Assembly (NCBI RefSeq): GCF_013178945.1
Contig: NZ_JABFDM010000015.1
Coordinates: forward strand, 43,106 to 107,105
DNA: 64,000 nt
Direction: 5' to 3'
Origin: Bradyrhizobium aeschynomenes
GTDB taxonomy: Bacteria; Pseudomonadota; Alphaproteobacteria; Rhizobiales; Xanthobacteraceae
Shown piece by piece: positions 23,154-31,345 of the stretch. Every line of letters starts with the position of its first letter. Position 1 is the first letter of the stretch. The notes below the pieces were generated by a model. It searched no databases. It had not been told where the DNA came from and saw nothing but the letters and a program-made list of their open reading frames with translations. A program made the translations under genes and the position numbers.

Positions 23154-23951
23154 TCAGCCCTTGGCCGATCCCTCCCGCTGCGCGGTCCGCGGCGCCCGCG
23201 CCTTGGGCTGCGAGCCCGTCGCCGGCTTGACGCGGATGCGCACCGAGCCGCCACCTTTCGACTGCTCCTCGATCTCGAAGGCGCCGGTCTTGCGCACGAG
23301 GTCGCTGAGCTTGCGGCAGCCATAGCTGCGCGGATCGAAGTCGGACACCAGGTTGGAGAGCTGCTTGCCGACCTCGCCGAGCGCAACCCAGCCGTCCTCG
23401 CTCTCCATCTGCGTGATCACCTTCTTGATCATCGGCGTCGCCGCGCTGATCGGCAGCAGCGGCTTCGGCGCCGCGGCGCTGTCCGCATCCTTGCTGCCGG
23501 CAGCATCGCTGCGCAGATTCTCGGTGTAGATGAATCTGCGGCAGGCCTGCCGAAAGCTCTCAGGCGTCTTCTGCTCGCCGAAGCCGAACACGTCGATGCC
23601 CTGCTCGCGGATGCGCGCCGCGAGCCGCGTGAAGTCGCTGTCAGACGACACCAGGCAGAAGCCATCGAAGCGGCCGCTGTGCAACAGGTCCATGGCGTCG
23701 ATCACCAGTGTGATGTCGGAGGCGTTCTTGCCGGTGGTGTAGGCGAACTGCTGTTGCGGCACGATCGCATGTCGCGCCAGCGTATCGGCCCACGGCTTGG
23801 AGCGCGGGCTGGAGAAGTCGCCATAGATCCGGCGCACGCTGGCCTCCCCGATCTTGGCGATCTCCTCGAACAGCCCATCCACGATCTTGGCGGAGGCATT
23901 GTCGGCGTCGATGAGCACGGCAAGGCGCGGCGAACGGGCTTCGGATGGCAT
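23154..23951 (-). CDS. NYN-domain ribonuclease-like protein with C-terminal LOTUS (OST-HTH) domain
   Basis: 265 residues from the ATG at 23951 (an alternative at 23972 adds 7). PIN-like NYN fold: LIDADNA at the N-terminus, SDITLVIDAMDLL in the middle, and VSSDSDFTRLAARIRE near residue 100, which together hold the acidic metal-binding residues. A LOTUS/OST-HTH domain follows at about residues 170-240 (VITQMESEDGWVALGEVGKQ and KLSDLVRK), and the tail is basic and disordered. Likely RNA-binding with possible nuclease activity; the target is unknown. The LabA/DUF88 group. Confidence 0.88.
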   Translation of the reverse strand: MPSEARSPRLAVLIDADNASAKIVDGLFEEIAKIGEASVRRIYGDFSSPRSKPWADTLARHAIVPQQQFAYTTGKNASDITLVIDAMDLLHSGRFDGFCLVSSDSDFTRLAARIREQGIDVFGFGEQKTPESFRQACRRFIYTENLRSDAAGSKDADSAAAPKPLLPISAATPMIKKVITQMESEDGWVALGEVGKQLSNLVSDFDPRSYGCRKLSDLVRKTGAFEIEEQSKGGGSVRIRVKPATGSQPKARAPRTAQREGSAKG

Positions 23952-24246
23952 GGATCGGTCTCTCAAAGGCATCTGGTGTCGTACGTATCACGCTCGCCCG
24001 CTTGCGTCAGGCAAACTTTCTCTGCGGCTGCGGCGGAAACGCGTCGCCCGTAGAGTACCTTCATTCGCCGACGATCAAGGCGGCCGTCGTCCTTGGCGTA
24101 GTCTCTCTGGCAGCCCCGAATCCCATCGATGACCGTTCGTACACGAACAAATTGAGGGTTTTCGCCGCTATTCGGCGATCGTTTTCACCTTCCCTTAATT
24201 CGCACCGCACGACGATGCCGCGACCCAACGACGGGATCTGCGGCAG

Positions 24247-24648
24247 ATGATGAAGGAAGGCACCTATTCCGCCTGGTTCAGGACCCCCAAGGGCCAAGGA
24301 ACCGGCATCGTTGAGCTCGTTGGCGGCAAGGTCTGCGGCGGCGATACCGTGCTGAGCTACGCCGGAAGCTACGAGGCCCATGGCGATCGGTTTACCGCCA
24401 TCATCAAGACCAAACGTCACGCCCCGGGACAGCCGTCCTTGTTCGGCCCGGACGAACTGACGCTCAGCCTCGAAGGGTGCTGCCGAGGGACGCCCGTCAC
24501 GTGCTCCGGCTATGCCGCGGAAGCTCCCGACGTGCCGTTCGAGGCGCTTCTGCTGTTCTCGGCGTCCGACGACGCCGCGCCTCCGCCAGTTCCTCGGCCG
24601 ACGCCGAAATTCAATCCCGATCAACTCCCGAAGCCCTCCTGGCGCTGA
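24247..24648 (+). CDS. GrlR-family regulatory protein
   Basis: 133 residues. Small beta-barrel protein with the pattern seen in rhizobial GrlR-like proteins: GTYSAWFRTPKGQGTGIVEL at the start, SYAGSYEAHGDRFTA, TKRHAPGQPS, then LTLSLEG and a Cys pair (EGCC). GrlR of enteropathogenic E. coli binds a type III secretion activator; in rhizobia the partner is unknown and there is no secretion system here. ATG-ATG start with a weak ribosome site. Tail is Pro-rich. Confidence 0.75.
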   Translation: MMKEGTYSAWFRTPKGQGTGIVELVGGKVCGGDTVLSYAGSYEAHGDRFTAIIKTKRHAPGQPSLFGPDELTLSLEGCCRGTPVTCSGYAAEAPDVPFEALLLFSASDDAAPPPVPRPTPKFNPDQLPKPSWR

Positions 24649-24670
24649 GCTGAAGATTGACTCGGCCGGC

Positions 24671-25225
24671 TCATGCCTGCGCGTGCCCGATCGCTCGTGC
24701 CAGCCTCTGCTCCGCGACAATCCGCACCGGCGGAAACACGACGCAATCGATGACATCGAATACGACCGTGAGGCGCCGGTCGAACGAGCGTGCAAAGGCC
24801 ATGGCGTCGTCGCGGCGCGCATCCAAGATCCGCGTGCCCAGCGTGCAATGAGGTACCCACACGCTTGGGCGATAATGCTGGCGACAAAGCGCCGGGTCGA
24901 TCGCCGCTGCGATCGCGGCGTGCCACTTGAGCAAGCCCTCGTTCATTTCCGGCTCGGCCCAGAGCACGAATCGCGGAGTCGAAAACCAGTTGATGCGGTT
25001 GAACTCCAGCTGCAAGGCCGGGGCAGCCTCAACGGCCGCGCGCATGACGCGCGAAGCAGTCTCGACGTCAATCTCAGGTGCATCATAGATGGCGAGGGTG
25101 AAATGCGGTCGATAGCCGAGACCGCGCATCGACGGCTCGTCCTCGAACGCCGCGACCTGATCCCACAGGCGCTCGATGTAGCCCGCGGAGACGTGGTCTG
25201 ATCGAATATTGAGCGCGATGGCCAT
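24671..25225 (-). CDS. 2H phosphoesterase / 2'-5' RNA ligase family protein
   Basis: 184 residues with the two HxT motifs that define the family: HFTL at residue 41 and HCTL at residue 126, each in a beta strand of two similar halves. Members hydrolyse 2',3'-cyclic or 1'',2''-cyclic phosphates or ligate RNA; the substrate is not clear. Convergent with the GrlR-like gene; 12 bases downstream of the serine hydrolase stop on the same strand, so they probably share a transcript. Confidence 0.88.
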   Translation of the reverse strand: MAIALNIRSDHVSAGYIERLWDQVAAFEDEPSMRGLGYRPHFTLAIYDAPEIDVETASRVMRAAVEAAPALQLEFNRINWFSTPRFVLWAEPEMNEGLLKWHAAIAAAIDPALCRQHYRPSVWVPHCTLGTRILDARRDDAMAFARSFDRRLTVVFDVIDCVVFPPVRIVAEQRLARAIGHAQA

Positions 25226-25237
25226 TGCGTGTTTCGC

Positions 25238-26242
25238 TCAAGGGACCAATGCACTGATCCTGCCAACAAGATCGAGAAAGCGTTGTGTGCGAACGCCTTG
25301 CTTGTTTACGGCAAGATCGACCAGCTCGACCAATATCAGATGTTTGGATGGAACGACCACGACCAGCTGTCCGCCGTAGCCCACGGCATAAAAGCCGCTG
25401 ACACCCGATCTTCCGCTGCTGAAGGTCCACCAGAGATAGCCGTAGCCGCGTCCGGGCTCGGTGTCCGAGAGACGGCTCGTCGATTCCGTCACCCATTTCG
25501 ACGGGATCAGTTGAGCCCCATTCCAGCGTCCGCCGTTCAGGAACAGCAGGCCGAACCGCGCCAGGTCGCGGGCGCTCATCCGGAACAGATAGGCCCGATG
25601 GACCGACGAAGACTCCCCCAAATACAGGCCATCGTAAGCGGAGAAATCCTCCATGCCGATTGGCCGGGCAATCCGCTTCTCGAAGCTCGCAAACACGTCG
25701 TCGACGGAGCGCTGATAGATCGTGCCGAGCGCGTTGAAGTCCCAGTTGTTGTAGTACCAGAAGCTGCCCGGCGGATGGCTCTCGCGCGCGGGCCGGAGCC
25801 GTTTCGTCTCGGGCGTCTCATAGGCCGCGAGATGATAGACCCCGGAGCGCGCCATGAGCAGTTGACGAACCGTCGCGGTCTTCTCGACCGGCGAAAGGGC
25901 CGGCGGAATGTCGTCGATCTCCAGCGCGGCAAGCGTGCTGTCGAGGTCGATCCGGCCGTCTTCGACGGCGATGCCATACAGCGCGCTCAGCAGACTCTTG
26001 CGTACTGACCGGACATTGACCTTCGCACCAAGGTCCCCGAACGAGGCAACAATGTCGTCGTCCCTGACCACCATGATCGCCGTCGGCTTCTGTTCGACCG
26101 CGAACTCCTGCACCTCGCGGGCGATGGATGCAGACCACGGCTTTTCATCCGGTCCTGCCGCCTGCCAATTCCGACCCGGTTCGGCGTGCGCCCAACACGA
26201 TCCCAGCAGGACGGCTCCGAACACTGCAGGCAAACGTCGCAT
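25238..26242 (-). CDS. secreted serine hydrolase, beta-lactamase/PBP class C fold
   Basis: 334 residues; GAGGGGG sits 3 bases before the ATG at 26242. Signal peptide (FGAVLLGSCWAHA). Catalytic SxxK motif at Ser79/Lys82 (SVRK), the YxN-type motif in YYNNWDFN near residue 160, and a late GYGGQ segment in place of KTG. EstB/6-aminohexanoate-dimer hydrolase-like. Probably an esterase or peptidase of the cell envelope; beta-lactamase activity is not implied. Confidence 0.88.
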   Translation of the reverse strand: MRRLPAVFGAVLLGSCWAHAEPGRNWQAAGPDEKPWSASIAREVQEFAVEQKPTAIMVVRDDDIVASFGDLGAKVNVRSVRKSLLSALYGIAVEDGRIDLDSTLAALEIDDIPPALSPVEKTATVRQLLMARSGVYHLAAYETPETKRLRPARESHPPGSFWYYNNWDFNALGTIYQRSVDDVFASFEKRIARPIGMEDFSAYDGLYLGESSSVHRAYLFRMSARDLARFGLLFLNGGRWNGAQLIPSKWVTESTSRLSDTEPGRGYGYLWWTFSSGRSGVSGFYAVGYGGQLVVVVPSKHLILVELVDLAVNKQGVRTQRFLDLVGRISALVP

Positions 26243-26469
26243 GGCCCCCTCAATCGGCTCGTCACAACTCAAGGTCGGGAGCGTAGTGGACGACAGTTGG
26301 AAGGTACAGTGGTCACGGCCCTGCGCCTTGCCCGGTGCGAAACACGTACCGGCGCGCGATGATCAATTTCGTCTGCGGCAACAGTCGGATGCCGGCCATC
26401 GCCGCACCGGCCGGAAGATTTCGCTTGCTTTCATTCCGAAAATCGGAAATAACGTCGATGTCCCGTCCT
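26243..26469. other. intergenic region upstream of the serine hydrolase
   Basis: No gene. A short palindrome TTCCGA-AAA-TCGGAA lies at 26435-26449. The repeat-rich block begins on its right. Confidence 0.4.
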
Positions 26470-26821
26470 CATGAGAGGGGCGCTTCGCGATCGTCATGAA
26501 CGTGGAGGGCGGGATGCGGTGGCCGCGATCGTGTCGCAGCGTGCTTCATGTGCGCGGACGAACGGCAGGTTGCGGACGTGAAATCGCGTGGTCCTGGCGC
26601 CCCGACGCTGGCGCCAAGCCTTCGGGGGATGATCAGCCCGCGGGCGACGGTGGCTAACAAGCCGGACACCGGGGAGATCGCGTATAAGCGTTAAGCCCAT
26701 CGCGCAGGGAATGCCGGTTGACCGGCCTACCTGTGGTGACTGCCGCCTGCTTTTTGTTTGCAGGCGGGCCATGGGTGAGGCCTTCACCCGGCATTCCCTG
26801 CGCCCTCTCTTATCAAGAGGG
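26470..26821. repeat. Bradyrhizobium-type interspersed intergenic element
   Basis: The minus-strand reading of 26469-26669 gives an Arg/Pro/Ala-rich frame containing GASVGAPGPRDF. I recall the same string from many spurious short ORFs in Bradyrhizobium genomes, which points to a dispersed repeat and not a gene. The element continues into the long hairpin at 26702-26803 and a small hairpin CCCTCT-AGAGGG at 26803-26821. Its copy number has to be confirmed by searching. Confidence 0.5.
26702..26803. repeat. 102-nt near-complete hairpin with perfect 16-bp arms
   Basis: GCGCAGGGAATGCCGG (26702-26717) pairs perfectly with CCGGCATTCCCTGCGC (26788-26803). Inside, GGCCTACC can pair with GGTGAGGCC, and a tip hairpin GCCTGC-TTTTTGTTT-GCAGGC closes the structure. 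A single rod about 45 bp long with small bulges. Could be a palindromic repeat, a structured RNA or a cruciform site. Confidence 0.85.
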
Positions 26822-26847
26822 TCATTGACGATGCATCACTCGGGCGC

Positions 26848-27388
26848 GAATGCGCGGCGAGATCGAATGGTCGTGTTGCATTTGATCATGCGAGGCACGA
26901 TGCGCGCCACACACCCCGCTGTCGTCCCGGCCCCCGAGCCGGGACCCATACCCACAGGGAGCGGTGTGAGGCAGGATCGCAATGGGCATCTCGTCCTCTC
27001 AACATCCGCCGCGGCGTATGGATCCCGGATCGGCGCTCCGCCGACGCGAGCGTCGGCGAAGCTTGTCCGGGACGACACTGTGAGTGTGGCTCTACCTGAT
27101 CATCGCCGGTCGACAATCGCGAACGCAAGCGCGGCGACATGTGGCTGGTCGCGGGTCATGAGAGGCACGACGGTCGCGTCGTCATACTCCGCTGTCGTCC
27201 CGGCCTCCGAGCCGGGACCCATACCCACAGGAAGCGGTGTGAGGCAGGATCGCAATGGGCATCTCGTTCTGACGACATCTGCTGCGGCGTATGGGTCCCG
27301 GATCGGCGCTTCGCCGACGCGCGCGTCGTCGAAGCTTGTCCGGGACGACACCGTTGATGTTGCTCTACCTGATCATCGCCGGACCATG
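26848..27388. repeat. tandem duplication of a REP/BIME-like unit (about 270 bp)
   Basis: Two imperfect copies, about 26848-27117 and 27118-27388. Each contains a palindromic core flanked by GTCGTCCCGG and CCGGGACGAC (26921-27076 and 27194-27349, 273 bp apart), an inner hairpin GTCCCGGC/GCCGGGAC, and an outer pair GGGACCCATACC/GTATGGGTCCC. The right copy ends inside recJ: CTACCTGATCATCGCCGG at 27365-27382 encodes the last RecJ residues and its stop, and the same 18 bases occur at 27092-27109. So the tail of recJ was duplicated along with the element. Confidence 0.85.
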
Positions 27389-29206
27389 ATCCGGCACGGC
27401 GACGTCGAGCACGCGCAGCTGCACGCGCTCGACCCCCTGGTAGCGGTCGACGGTCAGCGTGCCCGCGACATGCAGCACCTGGCCGCGATGCTGCACCAGG
27501 GCATTGCCGAGCTTCTGGCCGACCGAGCGGAACGCGATGGCGTTCACGGTGGCGCCGTCGCCGGACTTGAAGCGCAGCTTGAGATGCGCCTGCCCGACCT
27601 CGTCGGCATAGACCAGCTGGTGCGACGGCAGCGCCACGATCGGCTCGGGATTGCCACTGCCGAAGGGACCTGCGCGGTTGAGCGTCGCGACCAGCTCCGG
27701 CGTCGCGGCGCGCGCACTGATCGCGCCATCGATCAGGATCTCGTTGACGTGACGCGCCGCGGCGACGTCGGCCGCGAGGGCGCTTTCGAGAAAGGCGCGA
27801 AACTCCGCCAGCCGCTCCTTGCGCAGGGTGACGCCGGCAGCCATCGCATGCCCGCCGCCCTTCATCAGGATGCCCTGCTCCACCGCATGGCGCACCGCCT
27901 TGCCGAGATCGACGCCGGGAATCGAGCGGCCCGATCCGGTGCCGATGCCGCCCGGCTCAAGCGCGATCGCAAATGCCGGCCGCGCAAACTTTTCCTTGAG
28001 CCTGGACGCGACCAGCCCGACCACACCGGGGTGCCAGCCCTCGGACGCCGTAACGATCACCGCGCCTTTGTCCTCCAGGCCGAGCGAGGCCAGCGCCTCG
28101 GCCTCGGCCTGCGCCTCGGCGTGCTGCTCGATGACGCGCCGCTCGGTGTTGAGCCGGTCGAGCTCGGCGGCGATCCGCGCGGCTTCCGACACGTCGGTCT
28201 CCAGCAGCAGCCGAACACCGAGATCGGCGCGGCCGATGCGGCCGCCGGCATTGATGCGCGGCCCCAGCATGAAGCCGAGATGCCAGGCCTCCGGGGGGCC
28301 ATTGAGCCGGGCGACGTCCATCAGCGCGGTATGGCCGACGTGGTCGCGCCGGCGCATCGCGATCAGGCCCTTGGCGACGAAGGCGCGGTTGAGCCCGATC
28401 AGCGGGGCGACGTCGGCGACGGTGCCGAGCGCGACGTGATGCAGCATGCTCAGCAGATCCGGCTCCGGCCGCGTGCTGCTCCAAAAGCCGCGACCGCGCA
28501 GCTCGCGATTGACGGCAACCAGCGTCACGAGAGTGAGCCCGACGGCGGCGAGATGGCCGAGCCCGGAGAGATCGTCCGGCCGGTTCGGATTGACCAGCGC
28601 CTCGACCTCCGGCAATTCCTCGCCGCATTGATGGTGATCGATCACCACGACGGACATGCCGAGCCGCCGCGCCTCCGCGAGCGGCTCCAGACTGGTGGTG
28701 CCGCAGTCGACGGTCACGAGCAGCGTCGCGCCCTTGTTGGCAAGGCCACGGATGGCCTCGCTGTTCGGCCCGTAGCCCTCGAAGATGCGGTCGGGAATGT
28801 GGATCAGCGGATCGAGCCCGCAATGCCGCAGGTGCCAGGCGAGCAGCGCCGCCGAGGTCGCGCCGTCGACGTCGTAATCGCCGAAGATGGCGACCTTCTC
28901 GCCCTTGACTGCGGCGTCTGCAATGCGCTGCGCCGCCGCCTCCATCTGCGTCACCGTGAACGGGTCCGGCATCAGCTTGCGAATGGTCGGGTCGAGGAAG
29001 TCGTTGACCGCTTCGAGCTCGACGTCGCGCCCGGCGAGCACCCGCGCCAGCATCTCCGGCAGTTGATAGCGCTGGACGATGGCGAGCGCCCGCGCCGCAC
29101 CGCGCGTATCCAGCCGGTCGCGCCACAGCTTGTTGGTCAACGACAGCCGCACGCCGAGGAACGCCTGCGGGGCGCTCACGGGCAGTGCAAGGGCGGATGG
29201 TGCCAT
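27365..29206 (-). CDS. recJ: single-stranded-DNA-specific exonuclease RecJ
   Basis: 613 residues. 5'-3' exonuclease on single-stranded DNA used in recombination and mismatch repair. DHH motifs: FGDYDVDGATSAALL near residue 90, VDCGTTS, then IDHHQCGE and the ALGTVADVAPL region; the DHHA1 motif GGGHAMAAG near residue 450 and a C-terminal OB domain. Starts at ATG 29206, where family similarity begins; the open frame to 29305 is not needed. The last five residues and the stop lie within an intergenic repeat copy. Confidence 0.96.
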   Translation of the reverse strand: MAPSALALPVSAPQAFLGVRLSLTNKLWRDRLDTRGAARALAIVQRYQLPEMLARVLAGRDVELEAVNDFLDPTIRKLMPDPFTVTQMEAAAQRIADAAVKGEKVAIFGDYDVDGATSAALLAWHLRHCGLDPLIHIPDRIFEGYGPNSEAIRGLANKGATLLVTVDCGTTSLEPLAEARRLGMSVVVIDHHQCGEELPEVEALVNPNRPDDLSGLGHLAAVGLTLVTLVAVNRELRGRGFWSSTRPEPDLLSMLHHVALGTVADVAPLIGLNRAFVAKGLIAMRRRDHVGHTALMDVARLNGPPEAWHLGFMLGPRINAGGRIGRADLGVRLLLETDVSEAARIAAELDRLNTERRVIEQHAEAQAEAEALASLGLEDKGAVIVTASEGWHPGVVGLVASRLKEKFARPAFAIALEPGGIGTGSGRSIPGVDLGKAVRHAVEQGILMKGGGHAMAAGVTLRKERLAEFRAFLESALAADVAAARHVNEILIDGAISARAATPELVATLNRAGPFGSGNPEPIVALPSHQLVYADEVGQAHLKLRFKSGDGATVNAIAFRSVGQKLGNALVQHRGQVLHVAGTLTVDRYQGVERVQLRVLDVAVPDHGPAMIR

Positions 29207-29515
29207 CGGGCTAAGGGCCTCGCGTGCAGCATGGCGATTCGAGAACGACGGCACGGAATCTACAGTAAGTCTGCGGGCGCAGCAGGCCCTCACGGGGGAA
29301 CCCACCGGAATCGCACTGCATCATCGCGGAAATCAGGCCCTGAGAGCGGGCAGCTGATGATATATGGTGCGACTTGCCTAAAATTACAGCTGTGTTCAGG
29401 ACCGTGCATTAAACAGCCGTTAGGCGAACTCCGTGACATTTCAATCAAATTATACCGAGTAATTGCTCGCGGTCTCCGCATCTCGACTGAGACAGCGATG
29501 ATATGGAGTTGTTCA
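29207..29515. other. intergenic region between recJ and the MCP-like gene
   Basis: No gene. From about 29360 to 29475 it is clearly AT-rich for this genome, which suggests promoters for the MCP-like gene, but no -35/-10 pair with proper spacing stood out. Confidence 0.4.
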
Positions 29516-30601
29516 ATGCTAGCCGCGCCTGAGCTGAAGACCTCCCCCTCGATTGCGCCCTCCCCCACGCCCCCCCAGGACGAGACCGACGTCTCGGCGC
29601 TGATTGCGCGGCTCACCGGCGAGGTCAACCAGATCGCCTGCGAGAAGACCAAGTCGATCCAGCAGATCACCAACCAGATGAAGATGCTGGCGCTGAACGC
29701 GCTGATCGAGAGCTCGCGGGTGGGCGCGCAAGGCGCAGGCTTTGCCGTGGTGGCCCAGGAGGTACGTGCGGTTGGCCAGCTGGTCGAGACCATCGCGCGC
29801 GAGCTGGAAGGCCAGCTGACGACGCGCACCGGCAATCTCAAGAGCTCGATCGAGCGCATGACCGAGCGGGCGCGCGGCGAGCGCATGGTCGATCTCGCCC
29901 TGAACGCGATCGAGCTGATCGACCGCAATCTCTATGAGCGGACCTGCGACGTGCGCTGGTGGGCGACCGATTCCGCGGTGGTCGACTGCGCCGCTGCGCC
30001 GGAGGCCGACCGCGTCGCCTATGTCTCCGAACGGCTCGCGGTGATCCTGTCGGCCTACACGGTCTATCTCGATCTCTGGCTGTGCGACCCCAGCGGCAAG
30101 GTGATCGCCAACGGCCGCACCGACCGCTACAACGTGGTCGGCCAGAGCGTCGCCGACACCAAATGGTTTCGCGAGGCCCGCGGCCTGCGCTCGGGCGACG
30201 ATTACGTCGCAGGCGACGTCGAGTGCCAGCCGCTGCTCGGCAACGCCCAGGTCGCGACCTATTGCGCCTCGGTCCGAGAGGACGGCAAGGCCCACGGCAA
30301 GCCGCTCGGCGTGCTCGCCATCCATTTCGACTGGGAGGCCCAGGCTCGCGCGATCGTGCAAGGGGTGCGCGTCGGCGAGAGCGACAAGGCCCGCGCGCTG
30401 CTGGTGGACTCCAATCACCGCGTGATCGCATCGTCGGATGGCCAGGGCATCCTCAGCGAACGGGTGTCGCTGAAGCTCGATGGCAAGCGCAGCGGCTTCT
30501 ACCAGGATGCGTCCGGCCGCATGATCGCGTTCCACGCCACGCCCGGCTACGAGACCTACAAGGGGCTCGGCTGGTACGGCGTGATCGTGTCGGGCGCGTG
30601 A
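29516..30601 (+). CDS. soluble methyl-accepting-type signalling protein with C-terminal cache-like sensor
   Basis: 361 residues, no membrane helix. Residues 25-120 contain the highly conserved tip of chemoreceptor signalling domains (LALNALIESSRVGAQGAGF, then AVVAQEVRAVG). Residues 130-361 look like a cache/PAS-type sensor (YVSERLAVILSAYTVYLDLW, VIANGRTDRYNVVGQSVADT, GLGWYGVIV). The usual order is reversed: output domain first, sensor last, and the coiled coil is far shorter than normal. GGAG 8 bases before the ATG. May couple cytoplasmic sensing to CheA/CheW or work alone; unproven. Confidence 0.8.
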   Translation: MLAAPELKTSPSIAPSPTPPQDETDVSALIARLTGEVNQIACEKTKSIQQITNQMKMLALNALIESSRVGAQGAGFAVVAQEVRAVGQLVETIARELEGQLTTRTGNLKSSIERMTERARGERMVDLALNAIELIDRNLYERTCDVRWWATDSAVVDCAAAPEADRVAYVSERLAVILSAYTVYLDLWLCDPSGKVIANGRTDRYNVVGQSVADTKWFREARGLRSGDDYVAGDVECQPLLGNAQVATYCASVREDGKAHGKPLGVLAIHFDWEAQARAIVQGVRVGESDKARALLVDSNHRVIASSDGQGILSERVSLKLDGKRSGFYQDASGRMIAFHATPGYETYKGLGWYGVIVSGA

Positions 30602-30610
30602 AGGAGGCGA

Positions 30611-31330
30611 TCAGCAGCCAAGGCGATCGGCGATACCGTTGAAGTCAGCGGCGACGATGTCCCAGGCGCCGGTGGCCTCGAAGTCGCGGTTCTGCAGCGG
30701 GCCGTATTCGGTGGGCCGGGCGACGAAGGCGGTCTTCAGGCCGTAGCTTTGCGCAGCTTCGAGATCATTGTTGTGCGCGGCGACCATCATCACCTCGCCG
30801 GGCGCAACACCAAGCAGACGCGCGGCGCCGAGATAGGTCTCGGGGTCGGGCTTGTAGTGCGCGAACAGCTCGGCTGAGAGGATCAGGTCCCACGGCAGGC
30901 CTGCGAACTTCGCCATGTTGGTGAGCAGCGCGACGTTGCCGTTGGAGAGCGGCGCAATGATGTATCTGGACTTGAGCCGGGTCAGCCCGGCGACACTGTC
31001 CGTCCACGGATGCAGCCGGTGCCAGCCGCGGGTCAGGTAGTCGAGATCGGCTTCGGTCAGGCCGGTGATGCCGAGCTGGGCGACGAGCGTCTCCAGCGAG
31101 CGCCGGTGCAGCACGTCGAGGATGACGTAGCCGCGCTCGGGATGCTTGCGGACCTCGTCCATCGAGCCGACATAAAGCCCGCGCCAGCCGTCGACCAGCG
31201 CGGTCCAGTCGCCCTGAATGCCGCGGGTCTTCGACCACTCGGTGAAGTCGTCGATCAGGCTGGTGCGCCAGTCGACGACGGTGCCGAATACGTCGAACAC
31301 CAGCGCCTTGACCATGGACAGGTCGGACAT
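30611..31330 (-). CDS. haloacid dehalogenase type II (HAD superfamily)
   Basis: 239 residues. Motif I LVFDVFGTVVDWR supplies the nucleophile Asp; motif II Ser-Asn in PLSNGN; motif III Lys in HYKPDPE; motif IV MMVAAHNNDLEAA. The FGTVVDWR and AHNNDL sequences are typical of L-2-haloacid dehalogenases, which replace halogen by hydroxyl; a broader phosphatase role is possible. GGAG 7 bases before ATG 31330. Sits 15 bases downstream of glpX on the same strand. Confidence 0.9.
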   Translation of the reverse strand: MSDLSMVKALVFDVFGTVVDWRTSLIDDFTEWSKTRGIQGDWTALVDGWRGLYVGSMDEVRKHPERGYVILDVLHRRSLETLVAQLGITGLTEADLDYLTRGWHRLHPWTDSVAGLTRLKSRYIIAPLSNGNVALLTNMAKFAGLPWDLILSAELFAHYKPDPETYLGAARLLGVAPGEVMMVAAHNNDLEAAQSYGLKTAFVARPTEYGPLQNRDFEATGAWDIVAADFNGIADRLGC

Positions 31331-31345
31331 GTCAGCGCTCCGCCG

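Noticed and set aside
26435..26449. Palindrome TTCCGA-AAA-TCGGAA
   Set aside because: Short, not close to a start codon, and no partner site or regulator nearby; likely chance.
26469..26669. 66-codon minus-strand frame as a gene
   Set aside because: Arg/Pro-rich, no ribosome site, and resembles spurious frames from a dispersed Bradyrhizobium repeat.
26711..30601. A 1296-codon open frame on the plus strand
   Set aside because: Only its last 361 codons are the MCP-like gene. The front runs antisense through recJ and the repeats; it is a GC-rich shadow with no ribosome site.
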